Shown here one piece after another: positions 9,894 to 22,406 of a DNA stretch of 64,000 bases; within the stretch, counting starts at the first letter, position 1; every line of letters begins with the position of its first letter. A program made the translations under genes and the position numbers. Source of the DNA: Staphylotrichum longicolle (taxonomy: Eukaryota > Ascomycota > Sordariomycetes > Sordariales > Chaetomiaceae). The stretch covers positions 13,789,243 through 13,853,242 of the forward strand of contig JAHCVI010000001.1 of NCBI GenBank assembly GCA_019096155.1. The letters run 5' to 3'. The notes beneath the pieces were generated by a model. That model did no database searches, was not told the DNA's origin, and saw only the letters and a list, made by a program, of their open reading frames with translations.

Positions 9894-12800
9894 TCATCCC
9901 TGTGCCCGGCTACGCAGTTCGTCTGCCAGTCTCAAGAGATAGAACTCCCTTGCGTCAGCTGGCAGCTTCTTGAATGCGTTTGCGATACGAGCAACATCCT
10001 GCCTCCCCTTCTCATAGGCTGCCAGATCACGGTTGCCGTACACATCCCGCCCCGATGCGTAGTGATTGCTCTCAAGGTCCTTGAAGAAGACGTTCACAGC
10101 GATGCTCTTGTCCGAGGTTGGCGTAGCCGTGTGCAGCCAGAGAGGAGGCAGGAACAAGACGTCCCCTGGCGACAGTACAGCCTCGTGAGGGTGGGTATGC
10201 GCGAGTTCGGCCGACTCGAGAGATGAGAAAACATCGATGCTTGAGCTGGATGCACCGGGGGCAAAAGACAGGTGTTCGACATCAGATGGCGGGAAGAGAA
10301 GAAGCCGTTTTGAGCCGCCGATTTGGCAGTACACGTTTGCCATGACCTTCATAATCATGGTCAGTACTTCAAAACGACGAGGACAAGAGAAGAGGGAAAA
10401 GAGACTAGGGGAGCCTGAGCCAACTTACATCGTAATGCAGCCACATATTCACCCGCCCCGACATCCTCAAGACAGAGCTGAAAAGATTTTCCGCCACCAG
10501 AGACAGCTGCGCAGGAAGCACAAAGTCAGGAGCCAAGGCTGGGAAATCCTCAGCCAACACCGCCGGCTTCTCTGACGGCTTTTCGTGTGACAACGCCCTC
10601 AGGTACAGCTTGTCGCCTTGTCCCACCCTCTGGGCAAACTCGCCAAACTCCGTCGTCACATAACGAAAGTTCTTGGCCTTGAAGTCCATGGCCTGGGTTG
10701 CCGCCTCGTGGACAACAACCTTGCGATCCGCCCCGACCTTATCGACAAGGTAGTCCAATGTCCAGGCTGATACACAGCTGCCCAGGTCTAAACTCTCCAG
10801 GACAACCGGCTGGCCGTCACGCACGACCTTGAGAAAGTCGTCTGCTGATTCCAGCTTCAGTCGAGAAATGGTCGTGACACTGGCAGGTTCACGACCATTT
10901 TGATGCTTGGTGACAGCCGGAGCACTCCACTGGACCGGAGTAATGTCAACGGTCCTCTCGTGCACCCATCTAGAAGCAGGCGAGGGTATCGATGTTGTCT
11001 CGTCACTACCGCTCGCCGGGGCACGCAGAGTGTAGACCCCCTTGTTCCAGAAGGTTCCCATGGAGAAGCATGTTGCTCCGCCGCCAACCACCACGACGCT
11101 ACCGTCGGGCATCGAGACTGCCGAATGCCCAACAAACAGCGGACGGGGCGCAGGCTCGCCATTCTCTGGCGTCGGATCGCCATTCTCTGGCGTCGGATCG
11201 AATAACCGACGAGTGATGGTGAGCTCGCCGTTTGACGCGGAGCACAATATCACTTCGTCCTGGTGTCTCAGGAGATGGCCCCTAGCCACGCCACCGAGCA
11301 ATATGAACTCGTCTCCGTGCTGCAGGCAAGTTGCGCCGAATCTTGTCAGCAACCAGCGAGACGGGTCCTCTTCGACGTTGCCAGAAACTTTCAAAGGGGT
11401 GAATTTGACGGTTGGTTTCTGTGACGATGTCAGTCCTGGCTCCACAGTTAGGTGACACAAGCAAGCTCATACCTGGATATCAGAGACATCCGCTTCCCAC
11501 GACAGGATCTGATCAGATATCAGTCCGTCTTCTAGACCACCGACATAGATGCCGTTGAAATGGGAGGCAGTATTGTTAGCGGCACAAGACAGCACCGCTC
11601 CGTAGACAGCTGCCGGTTTGTCGCCCTGGATTTCGCAGTTCACCCACCCAGCCTCGGGGTGAAATAAAAGGCAGCCATCAAATGCTTCGGTTGCTCCCCG
11701 GCCGCCAACCAGCATCGCCAGACCCGATTCCCCCAGCGTTGTGACAGAATGTCTGTACAGCGGAAAAGGGAGGTCGTGCGTCTGCGTCCAGGCCTTCAGG
11801 CTCTGATCGTAGAGCCAGCAGTCCTTCAGCGGACTAGACGGTGAGCCACGCCCGCCCGCTAACAGCGCGCTGTTAGTCCCGAGTTCTGTTAGCGAGTGGC
11901 ACATCCTTGTCGCCGGGCCTCCCTCTCGAAACGTAAGTGATGCTTCGCTCTCAGCGGCGCCTGCGCTGAAGAGATCACACGACTGCAGCCGACTCTTGGT
12001 GCCCAGCCCAAGGACATTCAGCACCGACTGCTGTGCCCGGTCCTGAGATGCCCGCATGGCTGCGGCAAAACGTCGCTGGCCTCTCACGCCCGGGCATTCA
12101 TCGAACTGCAGTGCTGCCGATTGGACAGGCATGCCGGTGCCAGAGGGGATTGATGGTGCTGGCACCGCAGTGACGCTCCCTCCGACTCTGGCATGCACCA
12201 CGCAGTAGTGGCTGGCAAAGAGGGCAAACTCCTCCCACTCGTCAAACTGCTCGATCTCGTCCAGTGCGCGGCGTTCGGAGGCAGAGAGAAAGGTCTCATC
12301 GGCCCATGCTTGCCACAGAGTCCAGACTTTGACGGATGCCCACCCACGAGAGGAGAATCGGGTGTGCTGGTCGGTCACATTAGGGTAGGTGCTGACTGAT
12401 TTCAGCTGCGTGTTGAGCTTGTGGAAGTGACTCAGCATGGTCGAAGCGAAGGGGTGGTGTTCGCCATCCGGCAGGATCTGCTCCAGGAGGACGAACTCGG
12501 CTGGTCACCGTCAGCACCGAATGGTTGGAGGAGTTTACAGCATACTCACCATTTCCCACAGTCGAGGCCCAGCGAATGACCTCATCTGCCCCTTCCCGCT
12601 CCATATATGTGATGGACACCTCTGCGACAAAGATGAACTCGCACTCCGCAAAATCCCCCACCGCCGCCGCCAGCCCTTGCTGCAGCGTCTTGAGATCTCT
12701 CAGATCACACCCGATCTGCACGTACTGCTCGCTTTCAAACACCACGGGCTTGACCAGTGCCGCGGCCTCCTTCACCCCGCTCAACATCCCAACAACTCGG

Positions 12801-13480
12801 GCGTGCCCAGCACCGTCTGCCTCTTCCGCTCGATCAAGTCGGGGAAATCGACATCGACAAACTTGACACCACAGTCCTCCGGAGACCGGGTAAGACATTG
12901 CCAGGGAAGCACATCACTAATTAAACACCCACCCACCCACATCAGCACCTCCACTCTTTTCCCGACCTTTCCGACCCAAAAACCACCAACACAAAGAAAA
13001 GACTCACCTGCCACACCCCAAATTGACCACGACGCCCCTCCCCTTCCGCTTGGCCGCCCGCAGGAAATCGCGCACCAGCACGTCGATGGCGCGCAGGCGC
13101 AGCCAGTAGCCCCTGTTGATGAGCGGGGCGCGGCGCTGGAACTTCTTGACGAAGTAGCGGAAGAAGTGCGGCTCGTCCGGGTAGTAGAGCTTCTCGACGC
13201 TGCGCTTGGAGACGATGCTGCTGTTGTTTGTCTGTGAAAGGTTTGCGAGTTAGAGGGGTAAGTTGAGAAGAGTAAGTAATGTGAGGTATGGTGGGCTGGA
13301 GATAGTTGGGGGTGATGTAAAGGAAGGGAGAGGATGGGCACGGGAGAGGGGATTTGGAAATTGAAGAAAAGGGGGTGAGCGCACCGCCATGACTTGGTCG
13401 TCTTGGGCTTTGGCTTGGGCGGATTTGACGAGCCCCACGGGGCTGTCGGCGCCTGGAGGGACAAGCTTTTTTCTGGCCAT
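9894..13480 (-). CDS. PPM2: tRNA wybutosine-synthesising protein 4 (LCMT-Kelch-JmjC)
   Basis: Six exons: 13480-13385, 13231-13008, 12916-12550, 12500-11473, 11418-10429, 10346-9894. They give about 1052 residues once one missing base is allowed. The enzyme performs the last steps of wybutosine synthesis at position 37 of tRNA-Phe, methylating and methoxycarbonylating the side chain with S-adenosylmethionine. The N-terminal leucine-carboxymethyltransferase-like domain (about 20-390) shows TNNSSIVSKRSVEKLYYPDE and the SAM loop VVVNLGCGS. Kelch-like repeats follow (LLAGGRGS, AMLVGGRGA, VVVVGGGA). A JmjC/cupin domain ends the protein, with HYD (about 900-902) and WLH (about 974) as the likely metal ligands. 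A single-base deletion near 12785 breaks the frame between TPELLG and MLSGVKEA, at a GGG run, so the literal sequence encodes a truncated protein. The first donor is GTGCGC. A tandem DPTPENG duplication lies between Kelch repeats. Confidence 0.92.
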
Positions 13481-14313
13481 TCTGTTGAGGTGGGTGCTGG
13501 GTTGAGATTATGAACTTGGGTGGCAGTAGTCGATGGCTCTGTCGTTCGCTTGTTGTTGGACTAATCCATAAAGTGAGTGAGCGCAGGAATTTCCATCCAC
13601 TTTTTGATGGGTTGCTCCGCACTGTGGGGGCTCCACATGGGCCACATCGCTCGTTCGAAACTTACAACAATCCACAGCAACCTCGACTTCCGTCCTCTTA
13701 CACCTCAGGCTGTCGCCCGAATCGTCAAATGTCCACCTCTTCAGTTCCAAGACAAGAAACCAACAACATTGGAGAACCATGTCTTGTGACGATCTAGTGA
13801 TATTCTGCTGGTGGTACTCAATGTATGCCTCCTGCATATTGCTGCGAGGCTAGGGCGCGATGAAAAGGGTCGGGAGGGAACAGAACAGGAAGGCACAGAA
13901 AACGGCAGGGTCCATCCTGTTCAACCTATGAGCCACTGTCACTATCCGCGAGTTTTTGGTAATCTACCCAATCTTCGTTTTCTGCGCTAAATCAGTGCAA
14001 TTCTTCCAGTTCCCTTCCTTGGAACCATGAGTCGGAGCCGAATCAAGACCGCCAATGTTCTGAGCAATCAAAATCCGTCGCCGCAAAACCGCCTCATAAA
14101 TTCTTCGGGCCTATCATGTCACAGGACAGCGGTCTGCGCAACTTCAGCCCCCTTTGGGCATCGCGGCTCTTGGGCTGCATCCCGCGTCTTCAGCTCGCCC
14201 TCTTGGGTTCCCTTTTGCTCGATGCCTTTCAGAATCCCAGCCATCTGAGGTGCCCGAGCACCTCTGAGGCTGCTGCGATCTCGTCTTTCATTCCTCCATT
14301 GACGCTTTGGAAA
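13481..14313. promoter_or_regulatory. Divergent promoter between TYW4 and the STAND gene
   Basis: These 833 bp separate two start codons facing away from each other. An open frame upstream of and in frame with the STAND start (from 14116) has an additional Met, but MGFTKLKQKIGF is the family-typical start, so I treat the upstream part as leader. Confidence 0.5.
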
Positions 14314-17300
14314 ATGGGCTTCACAAAACTCAAGCAGAAAATCGGATTCCGGGGCTCTGCTGCCAAGGCCGATGCCGGGGGCAGCTCCGCAACCTTGGTT
14401 GAGCGGCCGGACGATGAAGATCACGGGCCAAACAATTTTACCCCTATCGATCAACCAGTTCAGCCAGTCCAGCCAGTCAAAGCGACACCAGGACATGTTG
14501 GACCTCCAGTGCCACTCGTTGTTACTGACAACGCCGCGTCGATCTGCGAACTCTGGGATGTTGCGTATAGAAACCTCCGTGACGAGGACGAAGCCTTGGT
14601 TCTGGACTTTGAAAGAAAACTCTGCGGGGATTTGCACGTCGGCCTGGGTTCGATTCTCGGTGCCAAGGTCCTCGGCAGAAGAGAGCAGATGGAGGCCGTC
14701 CTACGACGCAAGATGGACGAAATCAGCCGGGAAACCTGGAGGCTCCGGTTTGGAACCACCGAGATCATGGTCAAGGATCTAGCCCAACCAGTCTCGGGCA
14801 TCATCACCAGGGTGAACGGGTACATCAATAGCGCCTTGGCTTCGAACCCCTATGCCTCTTTGGCTTGGGCAGGTGTCACCCTGCTACTACCGGTATGTCA
14901 AGCGCTGCATCAATGATTACTCTTCGCATCCTTCGTGGCTACCATCACAAACAAGCAAGCTAACTAATACTCGACTCGTAGCTGCTCCTCAATCCTTCGG
15001 AGCAAGCCGCGTCCCTTGCCAAAGGTCTCGATCACATCTCGGGCCTTATTGCTCAGAGCAGGATGTGGGAAGAACTTTACGTTCGGCGCTACGGATTCAA
15101 GGCCGGTGGCTGTGGTCCATCAACCACCTCGCCGTCTCATGTCGAATACAAAGCCCAACTTGAGATACTATACAGGAAAATCCTCAGGTTTCAGATCACA
15201 AGCTATTGCTACTACTCCAGCACCTTCCAGCTAAGCCGGGACGCGGTCAAGTGGAACGATTGGGGCAAGCTGTTAGATGACATCCGCGAGGCGAAGCAGA
15301 ACTTCTCTGATGCCAGCGAGACTTGGCGGGATATACAATATGAAGAGGAATGCTCCGCCGCACACCAACGGCACCGAGAAGCAATGCTCGGCTGGAATTC
15401 AATGGGGGCCGACGTTGCAGGGCTGCGGCGAGCGGTCGAGAGTGCCCAAAGCGAGACCAAGCGCGCCACTCTGCTCGCCTGGTTATGCGACATCGACCCG
15501 TCCGAGGGATACAACACCGCTCGCAGCATGCACAAAGAAGGGACCGGTAACTGGCTGATAAAGGATAGTGAGCAGTTTCGCGCCTGGGAAGTGGAGCCAT
15601 CCTCATTTCTCTGGTTGCATGGGAAAGGTACGTATGTACTAAATCCACTGGGGCCATCTCACATGACGCTGTTGCGATTTGAATACATGACTGACATCCA
15701 GTGCTAAACGGCGCAGTCGGTTCGGGGAAGACTGTACTCTCGTCCACTGTCATCAACTCTCTCCGGGACCGACACTCATCCGACCCACGGACTGCGCTTG
15801 CCTACTTCTACTTCAGCTTCAGCGATGCGAGAAAGCAAGATGTGATCGGAATGCTTGCGTCTATTGTCAAACAACTCTGCGCTCGCCGACCCCTGTTGCC
15901 TCAGCTCGTGGAGAGGTTCTACGAATATCAAGAGAGAGGCGAGCGACCCGACACCAAGACGCTCGAGGCCGCGCTGCTGGCAGTTCTGGACGGATTTTCT
16001 ATGGTCCACATCGTCATTGATGCTCTGGACGAATGCCCGCGCCTGAATAATGAGCGGCAGAGGCTCTTGGATACCCTTGGACGGATTTGCAAAACGGCGC
16101 CCGCCAATCTGCACCTCTTCTGCACAAGCCGAAAGGAGGCAGACATTGATGCAACGCTTGGCCTACTCTTGTCGCCGCCTCACAGAACCGCAATTGATCT
16201 GACTCGAGTGGAAAGCGAGCACGTTCAAGATATAGGGCTGTATATTGACTCCATTCTCGCCTCCAGCGATTTCGGCTCGTGGCAGAATGACCTCAAGAAC
16301 GACGCAAGGGCGGTGCTGATTGATAGGGCAGACGGCATGTAAGTACCCTAGGCAGAGAGTTTCTCATGCCACGCACGAATACCTACTCGCGTGATCGCTC
16401 TTGCTGACTGCAGCATACTTGCTTTTTGCATCCAGGTTCCAATACGTAGCTCACCAGTTCGACGTCCTCCGCAAACTCTCGTCGGAAAATTCCATCAGAA
16501 AGGCCATCCGGGAGTTGCCGGTCGGCCTCGATGCCACATACGATCGATTGCTACAGAGTATCGACCCCGAAGTCCAGCCCCAGGTGGCCAGATCCCTGAT
16601 GTGGCTGGCGTGTTCCACCGAGTCCTTGACGCTCAAGGAGCTTGCCGAGATTTTCATTCTTCGCCTGGAGGGACCGCGCACCGTTGACAGAACCGCAATG
16701 CTCTTCAAGCCCGAAGATGTTTTGAAATACTTCTCCGGTCTCGTGCTTGACCAGAGTTCTTCTGGTACATATAGGCACTGGTGGCGGGGGGGTCCCTTTG
16801 TCCGGCTGGCTCACTTTTCCATCAAGGAGTACCTGATATCCCCTCGCATCATCAAGGGATCTGCTGCTCGCTTTGGCTTCAGCGAGGTTGACGCCCATCT
16901 TTACATTGCTCGCTTGTGCATCGAATACCATCTGCAAAGCAGCACGCCCGGGGAAAGTCGAGACAACTCAAAAAACGACGGGGATCACCTTGAATTGTCC
17001 GGTTATGCGGCCCGCAACTGGCCACTGCATTTGGAGTTGGTCCCACGGGGGTGTTGGCCGACAGACCTCGCAGATGCCGCAGTCGATGCCCTTGCCGCAG
17101 GCAGCAAAAGCTTGAGGCAGATGTTCAGCAAGCATCATCTTGAAGGGTTCGCGGACCCTCTGGTCCCGGGGAAGTTTTCCAGGAGGACTTCTCTGTTCCG
17201 CATGCTACGGCTGCCCCTGTGCTTCACGGCCCGTCGGGGTTTTGTCACGCTTACCGAACTGCTCCTCTCGTCCCATGACTACCTAGTTCAAGAGGACTTG

Positions 17301-19363
17301 GATGCAGCACTGGCGGATGCGGCGTATGGGGGCAGCACTGCCGTGGTCGATCTCCTCCTCGACAGCGCCATGCCGGCCAACATAAACGCCGCCAGCGATG
17401 TTTTCGGTGACGCATTGCGGGCGGCGGCATCTGCAGGGCACGTGGAGACTGTCCAGCGACTTCTGGATCGAGGTGCCGATATTGACGCCCAACGCGGGGG
17501 AATCGGTTCGGCGTTGCAGGCCGCTTGCGCGATGGGGAGAGTAGACGTCGTTCGGCTCCTCGTGGATTGCGGAGCCGAGGCCAAGTGGTCGCTCAACAAT
17601 TCCGGCAGCATGCTAAGTTCGGTGACTGAGAGCGGCTCTTCCATAGTTTTGCGACACTTGCTCGAGAGCGGCATCTGTCCGGAAAAAAATGGCGGCGAAA
17701 CGCCTCTGCACGCCGCCGCGCGAAATCGTCTTCGGTCCCTCGCCGATTTCCACACACTCCTTGAACGAGGCGCTGATGTCAACGCGCCCGGCGGCGAGTA
17801 CGGCTACCCATTGCAGGCGCTATGTTCAAGGTTTCCGGCTCCGGCACACACCAGCGACCTGCGCTCCGCGGTCGAGCTGCTGCTTGATAAAGGCGCAGAG
17901 ATCAACGCAACGGGTGGGAAGTACGGCAGCGCCTTGCAGTGTGCCTGCTATCATCACGACACAGACAACGATGACTTCAATGTCGTGAAGGTTCTACTCG
18001 ACCGAGGCGCAGACGCCGACGCCCGAGGCGGTTATTACGGAACGCCCTTCCAATCCGCCTGCACAAACCCCAATTTCCGGTCCATCGGACGGCTTCTGGT
18101 GGAAAAGGGGGCCGACGTGCACGTCCAGGGAGGGTACTACGGAAACGCTCTGCAGGCTAGTTGCCACAGAGGAATTCTCGAAGCAATCGAGTGGCTGCTA
18201 GACCTAGGCGTTGACATCAATGCCTCTGGTGGCGAGTACGGAAGTGCGCTTCAGGCAGCAGCGGCTTCCAGAGCGTTCATTACGCACGTCGGCAAAAGCC
18301 GATTCACCCTACGGCGAAAACACGGTTCAGGGAGCGCGAAATCCACAGCACTGAAGTGTTACGACTGCTCCTTCGAAACGGTGCTGAAGTCAACCAGCAG
18401 GGCGGACGCTTTGGCACCGCGCTCCAGGCGGCCGCCTCCCGGCCATCTTAAACAAGTACGTCTGCTGCTCGACCACGGGGCCGATGTCAACGCCGAGGGC
18501 GGGGAGTACGGCACAGCACTTCAGGCAGCGTGTTGTACCCACACGTCAAGGTTGCGCTTCTGTTACTTAACCATGGCGCAGACGTGCACATTCAAGGCGG
18601 CCCCTTTGGCAGTGCCTGGCATGCGGTTTCATCGAAGCTTGCAATCAGGGGAGAACCTAGGTGGGAGACGGCGCTGCAACTAGTGCTGGACCGTGGGGTC
18701 GACATCAACGATACTAGGGGACGCGAGTGTGCGACCGCATTGCAAGCCGCGCTGGAGGCTTACTGGTCGGAGAGCGAGTCCCAGATAAGAAGGGTTCGTT
18801 TTCTTCTTGATCGGGGGGCTGATGTCAACATTCGGGCCGGGCAGTACGGGTTTCCGTTGCAGTCGGCGTGTTGTTGCATGATCCAGGACCCCTTGGATGT
18901 CGATAGAGTCTCGTATCGCTGTCCCGTCGAATTTCTGCTGCTCAACTGCCCGAACATCGAAGTCAACGCCGAGGGCGGCATCTTTGGGTCGGCTCTACAA
19001 GCAGCGGCGTACAATGGCCGGACAACCGCGGCCAAGGCGCTTCTCCAGCACGGAGCCAACGTTGATATGCGCGGAGGCAAGTACCGCAGCGCACTGAACG
19101 CGGCCGTCTTTCAAGGCTTCTGGGACATTGTCGAAGTGCTTCTAGCTGCCGGGGCGACGCCGGATTCCCGACACCTCGCGAAACCTGACGAGAAATGGCT
19201 TGAGCTCGTCCGCGAGGCGGACGGCCAGGGCGCTGTGGATCGGTACCGCCTGTTTTGGGACAAGCACAAGCGAACAGAAGCTCCGCGACGCGCAGACTGG
19301 CTCCTGTGGCTCTGTGTTCTAATGGGCGCTGCAGTTGGTGTATTTCTATGGTATAGTCTGTGA
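14314..19363 (+). CDS. STAND/NLR-like NACHT-ankyrin protein with C-terminal membrane segment
   Basis: Exons 14314-14892, 14982-15627, 15717-16338 and 16436 onward. Domains in order are an N-terminal NACHT-associated domain of the fungal NWD type (about 90-230), a NACHT NTPase with Walker A VGSGKT (about 409-414) and Walker B IVIDALDE (about 507-514), a winged-helix part (LTLKELAEIF), and from about residue 900 a long run of ankyrin repeats of the pattern GADVNAEGGEYGTALQAAC. Fungal proteins of this kind are signal-transducing ATPases tied to non-self recognition and regulated cell death. Read literally the frame ends at 18683, giving 1364 residues. However, ankyrin repeats continue in other frames: about 18335-18455 in one, 18455-18530 back in the first, then to 19363. 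Three single-base shifts therefore split the repeats. The last frame ends in WLLWLCVLMGAAVGVFLWYS, a membrane helix. It converges with the MFS gene, 26 bp apart. Confidence 0.85.
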
Positions 19364-19389
19364 TCTCAAAGTAGATTGTCGCTTTCATA

Positions 19390-20949
19390 TCATCCGCTCT
19401 TGCGCGACTTTGCCTTCAACCACCTGTAGCCGTTCCGGAAACCCTCGCCGACCTTGTCACCATTCTCCCTCGCCTTCTCGAGTCCTCCCATCCTCAACCC
19501 GCCCGGCAACAGCCACCACATCAGCAGGATAAACAACAAGATGGCCAGCACAATCGGCTGTAGCACCTCGACTCCCTTGCTCTGCGCAATCGCGCCAATG
19601 GCAAACGGAAACAACGCCGCACCGCCTCCTCCAAACGCCGCGGCAAACCCGATGGCCGACACATGGTAGTCCGCCGGCAGCAGCTTCGTGGCCGCCACGA
19701 TCGCCGCGGGGAACAAGGGCCCCAAGAAGAACCCCAAGAAGGCCACAAACGTCGCCGACGCCGCAAAGTTGGGCACCAGCCAGTACAGCAGCTGCAGCGC
19801 GACCGACAACAGCAAGTACACCGTGATGGCCAGCTTCTCGCCGATCCTCCCCGTGACAAACCCCAGCACGACCCTCCCGATCGTCAGCCCCAGCCAGAAG
19901 AACGTGGCCACCAGCCCGGCGATGAAGGGCTCCGCGTCGCGCACGCGCAGCATGAACGTCACGATCCACCCGCCCAGCGACACCTCGGCGCCGACGTAGC
20001 CCAGCAGGAACAGCGCCACGAGCCAGACCACGGGCGACTTGAGCACCGTCCGCGTGGTCGTCCTCTTCCCGCCATTGCTCGCCATATGCGCCTCGCGGTG
20101 CACCTTGGCCGTGGCCCGCCAAAACGCCGGCACCAGCAAGAAGAAGCCCAGCCCATCCAGCCCAATCATGACGTAGTAAAACGTCCACCACCCCAACCCG
20201 GCCTTGGTGACCATGGCCGTCGCGATCAGCGGGCCGATGGTGGCGCCCAGGCCGTACGCGCCGTGCAGGAAGCCGAGCAGCTCGTTGGCGCGCTGCATGT
20301 TGCCGATCCAGGCGTTCCAGGCCGAGTCCATGATGCCGTTGCCGAAGCCGGTGAAGAGGAGGACGACGGGCAGGGCCGGGTAGGCCGGGTGGAAGACGAG
20401 GGGCACGATGCCGATGAGGCGCGAGACGGGGCCCAGGATGGCGACGCCCAGCTGGCCGAAGTGGTGGTGGATGAGGTTGTTGAGGAGGGCGGCGAGGAGG
20501 TAGCCGACGAAGGGGGAGAGGAAGACGAGGGAGACGACGGTGTAGGAGATGTGGTAGTAGGTTTCGATCTGCGAGGGGGGTTTAGTCGGGGTTTGAGGAG
20601 TGGGTGAGAGAGGTTGGACGTACGTATGGGAGGAGCGCCTGGTGGTGGGTGTTAGCGAGAGGCTTCTTGATGGTTTGGTAGGGAAGAGGGAACATACGCC
20701 AACAGCACCATCTGTCATGCCCATCAGAATGAAGCAGTACATGGTGGACATGAAGCGGAAAATGTTCACGCCGGTCTCATTCCACCGCTCAAGCTCATGG
20801 GTTGGCGGCGTTGTGGGCCCCCCTAACTCCTCGTCGGTGACATCTTGAGCCGTGTCAACCTTCTCTGGGTCGCGCAGTTGGCCAGCCTGGGCTTTCTCCG
20901 AGTCGATATAGTCGTTCTTGGGCACTCCTTCAGGGAGAGCAGCGGACAT
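19390..20949 (-). CDS. BSC6: MFS transporter, BSC6-like
   Basis: Exons 20949-20698, a 15-base exon 20638-20624 (encoding ALLPY) and 20568-19390, with introns of 59 and 55 nt. They give a 481-residue protein with about 12 hydrophobic helices and an acidic cytosolic N-terminus. The family is the Bypass-of-stop-codon-6 branch of the major facilitator superfamily; the substrate is unknown. Recognisable stretches include GNGIMDSAWNAWIGNMQRAN in the middle, HGAYGLGATIGPLIATAM, and in the C-terminal half EVSLGGWIVTFMLRVRD and LGFFLGPLFPAAIVAATKLL. The micro-exon is needed to join NIFRFMSTMYCFILMGMTDG to IETYYHISYTVVSLVFLSPF in frame across helix 1-2. Its flanking AG and GT sites are exact. It is transcribed towards the STAND gene and shares a 26-bp 3' gap with it, so their transcripts probably overlap. 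Confidence 0.9.
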   Translation of the reverse strand: MSAALPEGVPKNDYIDSEKAQAGQLRDPEKVDTAQDVTDEELGGPTTPPTHELERWNETGVNIFRFMSTMYCFILMGMTDGAVGVCSLFPTKPSRSLSLTPTTRRSSHTYVQPLSPTPQTPTKPPSQIETYYHISYTVVSLVFLSPFVGYLLAALLNNLIHHHFGQLGVAILGPVSRLIGIVPLVFHPAYPALPVVLLFTGFGNGIMDSAWNAWIGNMQRANELLGFLHGAYGLGATIGPLIATAMVTKAGLGWWTFYYVMIGLDGLGFFLLVPAFWRATAKVHREAHMASNGGKRTTTRTVLKSPVVWLVALFLLGYVGAEVSLGGWIVTFMLRVRDAEPFIAGLVATFFWLGLTIGRVVLGFVTGRIGEKLAITVYLLLSVALQLLYWLVPNFAASATFVAFLGFFLGPLFPAAIVAATKLLPADYHVSAIGFAAAFGGGGAALFPFAIGAIAQSKGVEVLQPIVLAILLFILLMWWLLPGGLRMGGLEKARENGDKVGEGFRNGYRWLKAKSRKSG

Positions 20950-22406
20950 GGTGGAAGGAAGGCGGGTTCGCTGCTGGCCTCGGAGAAGTACCTATCCATT
21001 CACAACGCAAGGCAGTCGTGAACTTGGGGAAGAAGCTGGGTTCGAGAATGAGGCTCTCGTGAAGGGGGCTCTCTCTTTTATCTCGGCCCCGCGAGTGCCA
21101 GCCCCGTCTTCCTCGTACCTCTGCCCAGCCGAGTCCCTGAAAACCTGTTGGTACCCCACGTGCGAAGGGCGCAGCGAATGCTCACAGTCGAGTCGGGGTA
21201 CACAGCACACCACAAACGGTTAGCAAAAGAATGCGGGAAGGCATGTCCCGACGAAGTCAATAAAAAACCCGAAGAAAAGGCGAAGGGGGTGGCGGGGGAA
21301 GGACCCAAACAAGGGTTCATATTGAGAGGGCCGCATCGAGGTCGGGTCTGGGTTCCATCCTGTTGTCGGGTGTGGGTCGTTATTCCCGGGGCGAATGTTG
21401 GTGGGTTGCCGGCGGCGTCATCAATGGAGCGCATTCCAACCCTTTCGCTCTCTGCGCAAACAGCAGCGGCACCGGCCGCTTGGCGGGACCCACCCTACCC
21501 CGAGGTTCATCCGCCGGGCCGCATCTGCCGCTTCCGTGTCCGGCAGCTCCGCATGGCGCCTCGCACAATCCCGCCATGTCGGCAGTCAGAATCTGATGGC
21601 CACATGACCCATCTTGACGTTCGCTCTTGTCGTCGGTCTCGAAACCGATAGCACAAAGCGTGGGTGCTAGAAAAGGTCTGACTGACGGCCCCACATGGTG
21701 CCTTCTCTTTGGGGATGGTGCACTTGCCGCTTCGTGGTATTGACCCGGCGCACCTGCCGTGAGAGTCCAAAAATGGGTACTTTTGCCCGCAGCCCTATGA
21801 CAAATCCCACGTCGAGATTACCGTGTACGCTCCCGATCGACAAGCTCCAGGCCTGATTTGCGGTGTGAGCCGTTGCCCTGTGTCGTTGCCCTGTACAGTT
21901 TAGTCTTGAACTGGAAACTCCGCCCCGCTCCGCTCCCGCATACTTGCTCCACAACACATCCGACCCCGGCTCCGACAAGTCGGGCCCGTTCCAGGGTTTT
22001 GCATGTTGTCGGTCCGACATGCGCAGTTCTCGAGCTGATGCAGCTCCGCCCAACCACCATTTCTGATAGGTGTGTATTTGAGAAGCGAACTAAACTCGTT
22101 CAGCATCAGCAGGACCAAAAGCACCAACACCCTCGCTTGACACTCTGTTTGTCTGTGTCAGGCATGGTGTGGCCACTTCCACCCAATGCTGCACTTTGAG
22201 CCACATCGTGAAGCATGACTGCCTCTCTCTGCACTTGTCTCTCAGCCATCCTGAACTGCCAGATCTAATCTGCCAAGCAATCGGCCAACTGCACCACCAA
22301 CCATGACTCTACGCTGTGACTCACCAACCCTAACGAAAAGAGAATAGAGATACAAGTAGCCGCGCGCATTCATCAATCCTCGGAAAAGCTCAGTCAGTAG
22401 CCCAAC
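20950..22406. other. Intergenic between MFS gene and the 22.4 kb remnant
   Basis: Contains the MFS promoter at its left end. Several open frames of up to about 167 codons occur on both strands without domains, splice logic or consistent composition. A short AACCCTAAC element lies at 22326-22334. Confidence 0.4.

Noticed and set aside
14116..14313. Upstream start for the STAND protein
   Set aside because: The extra residues are unlike the family, whose proteins begin at the MGFTKLKQK position.
19663..20607. Plus-strand 314-codon open frame
   Set aside because: Antisense shadow of the MFS transporter with Arg/Gln/Glu-rich composition.
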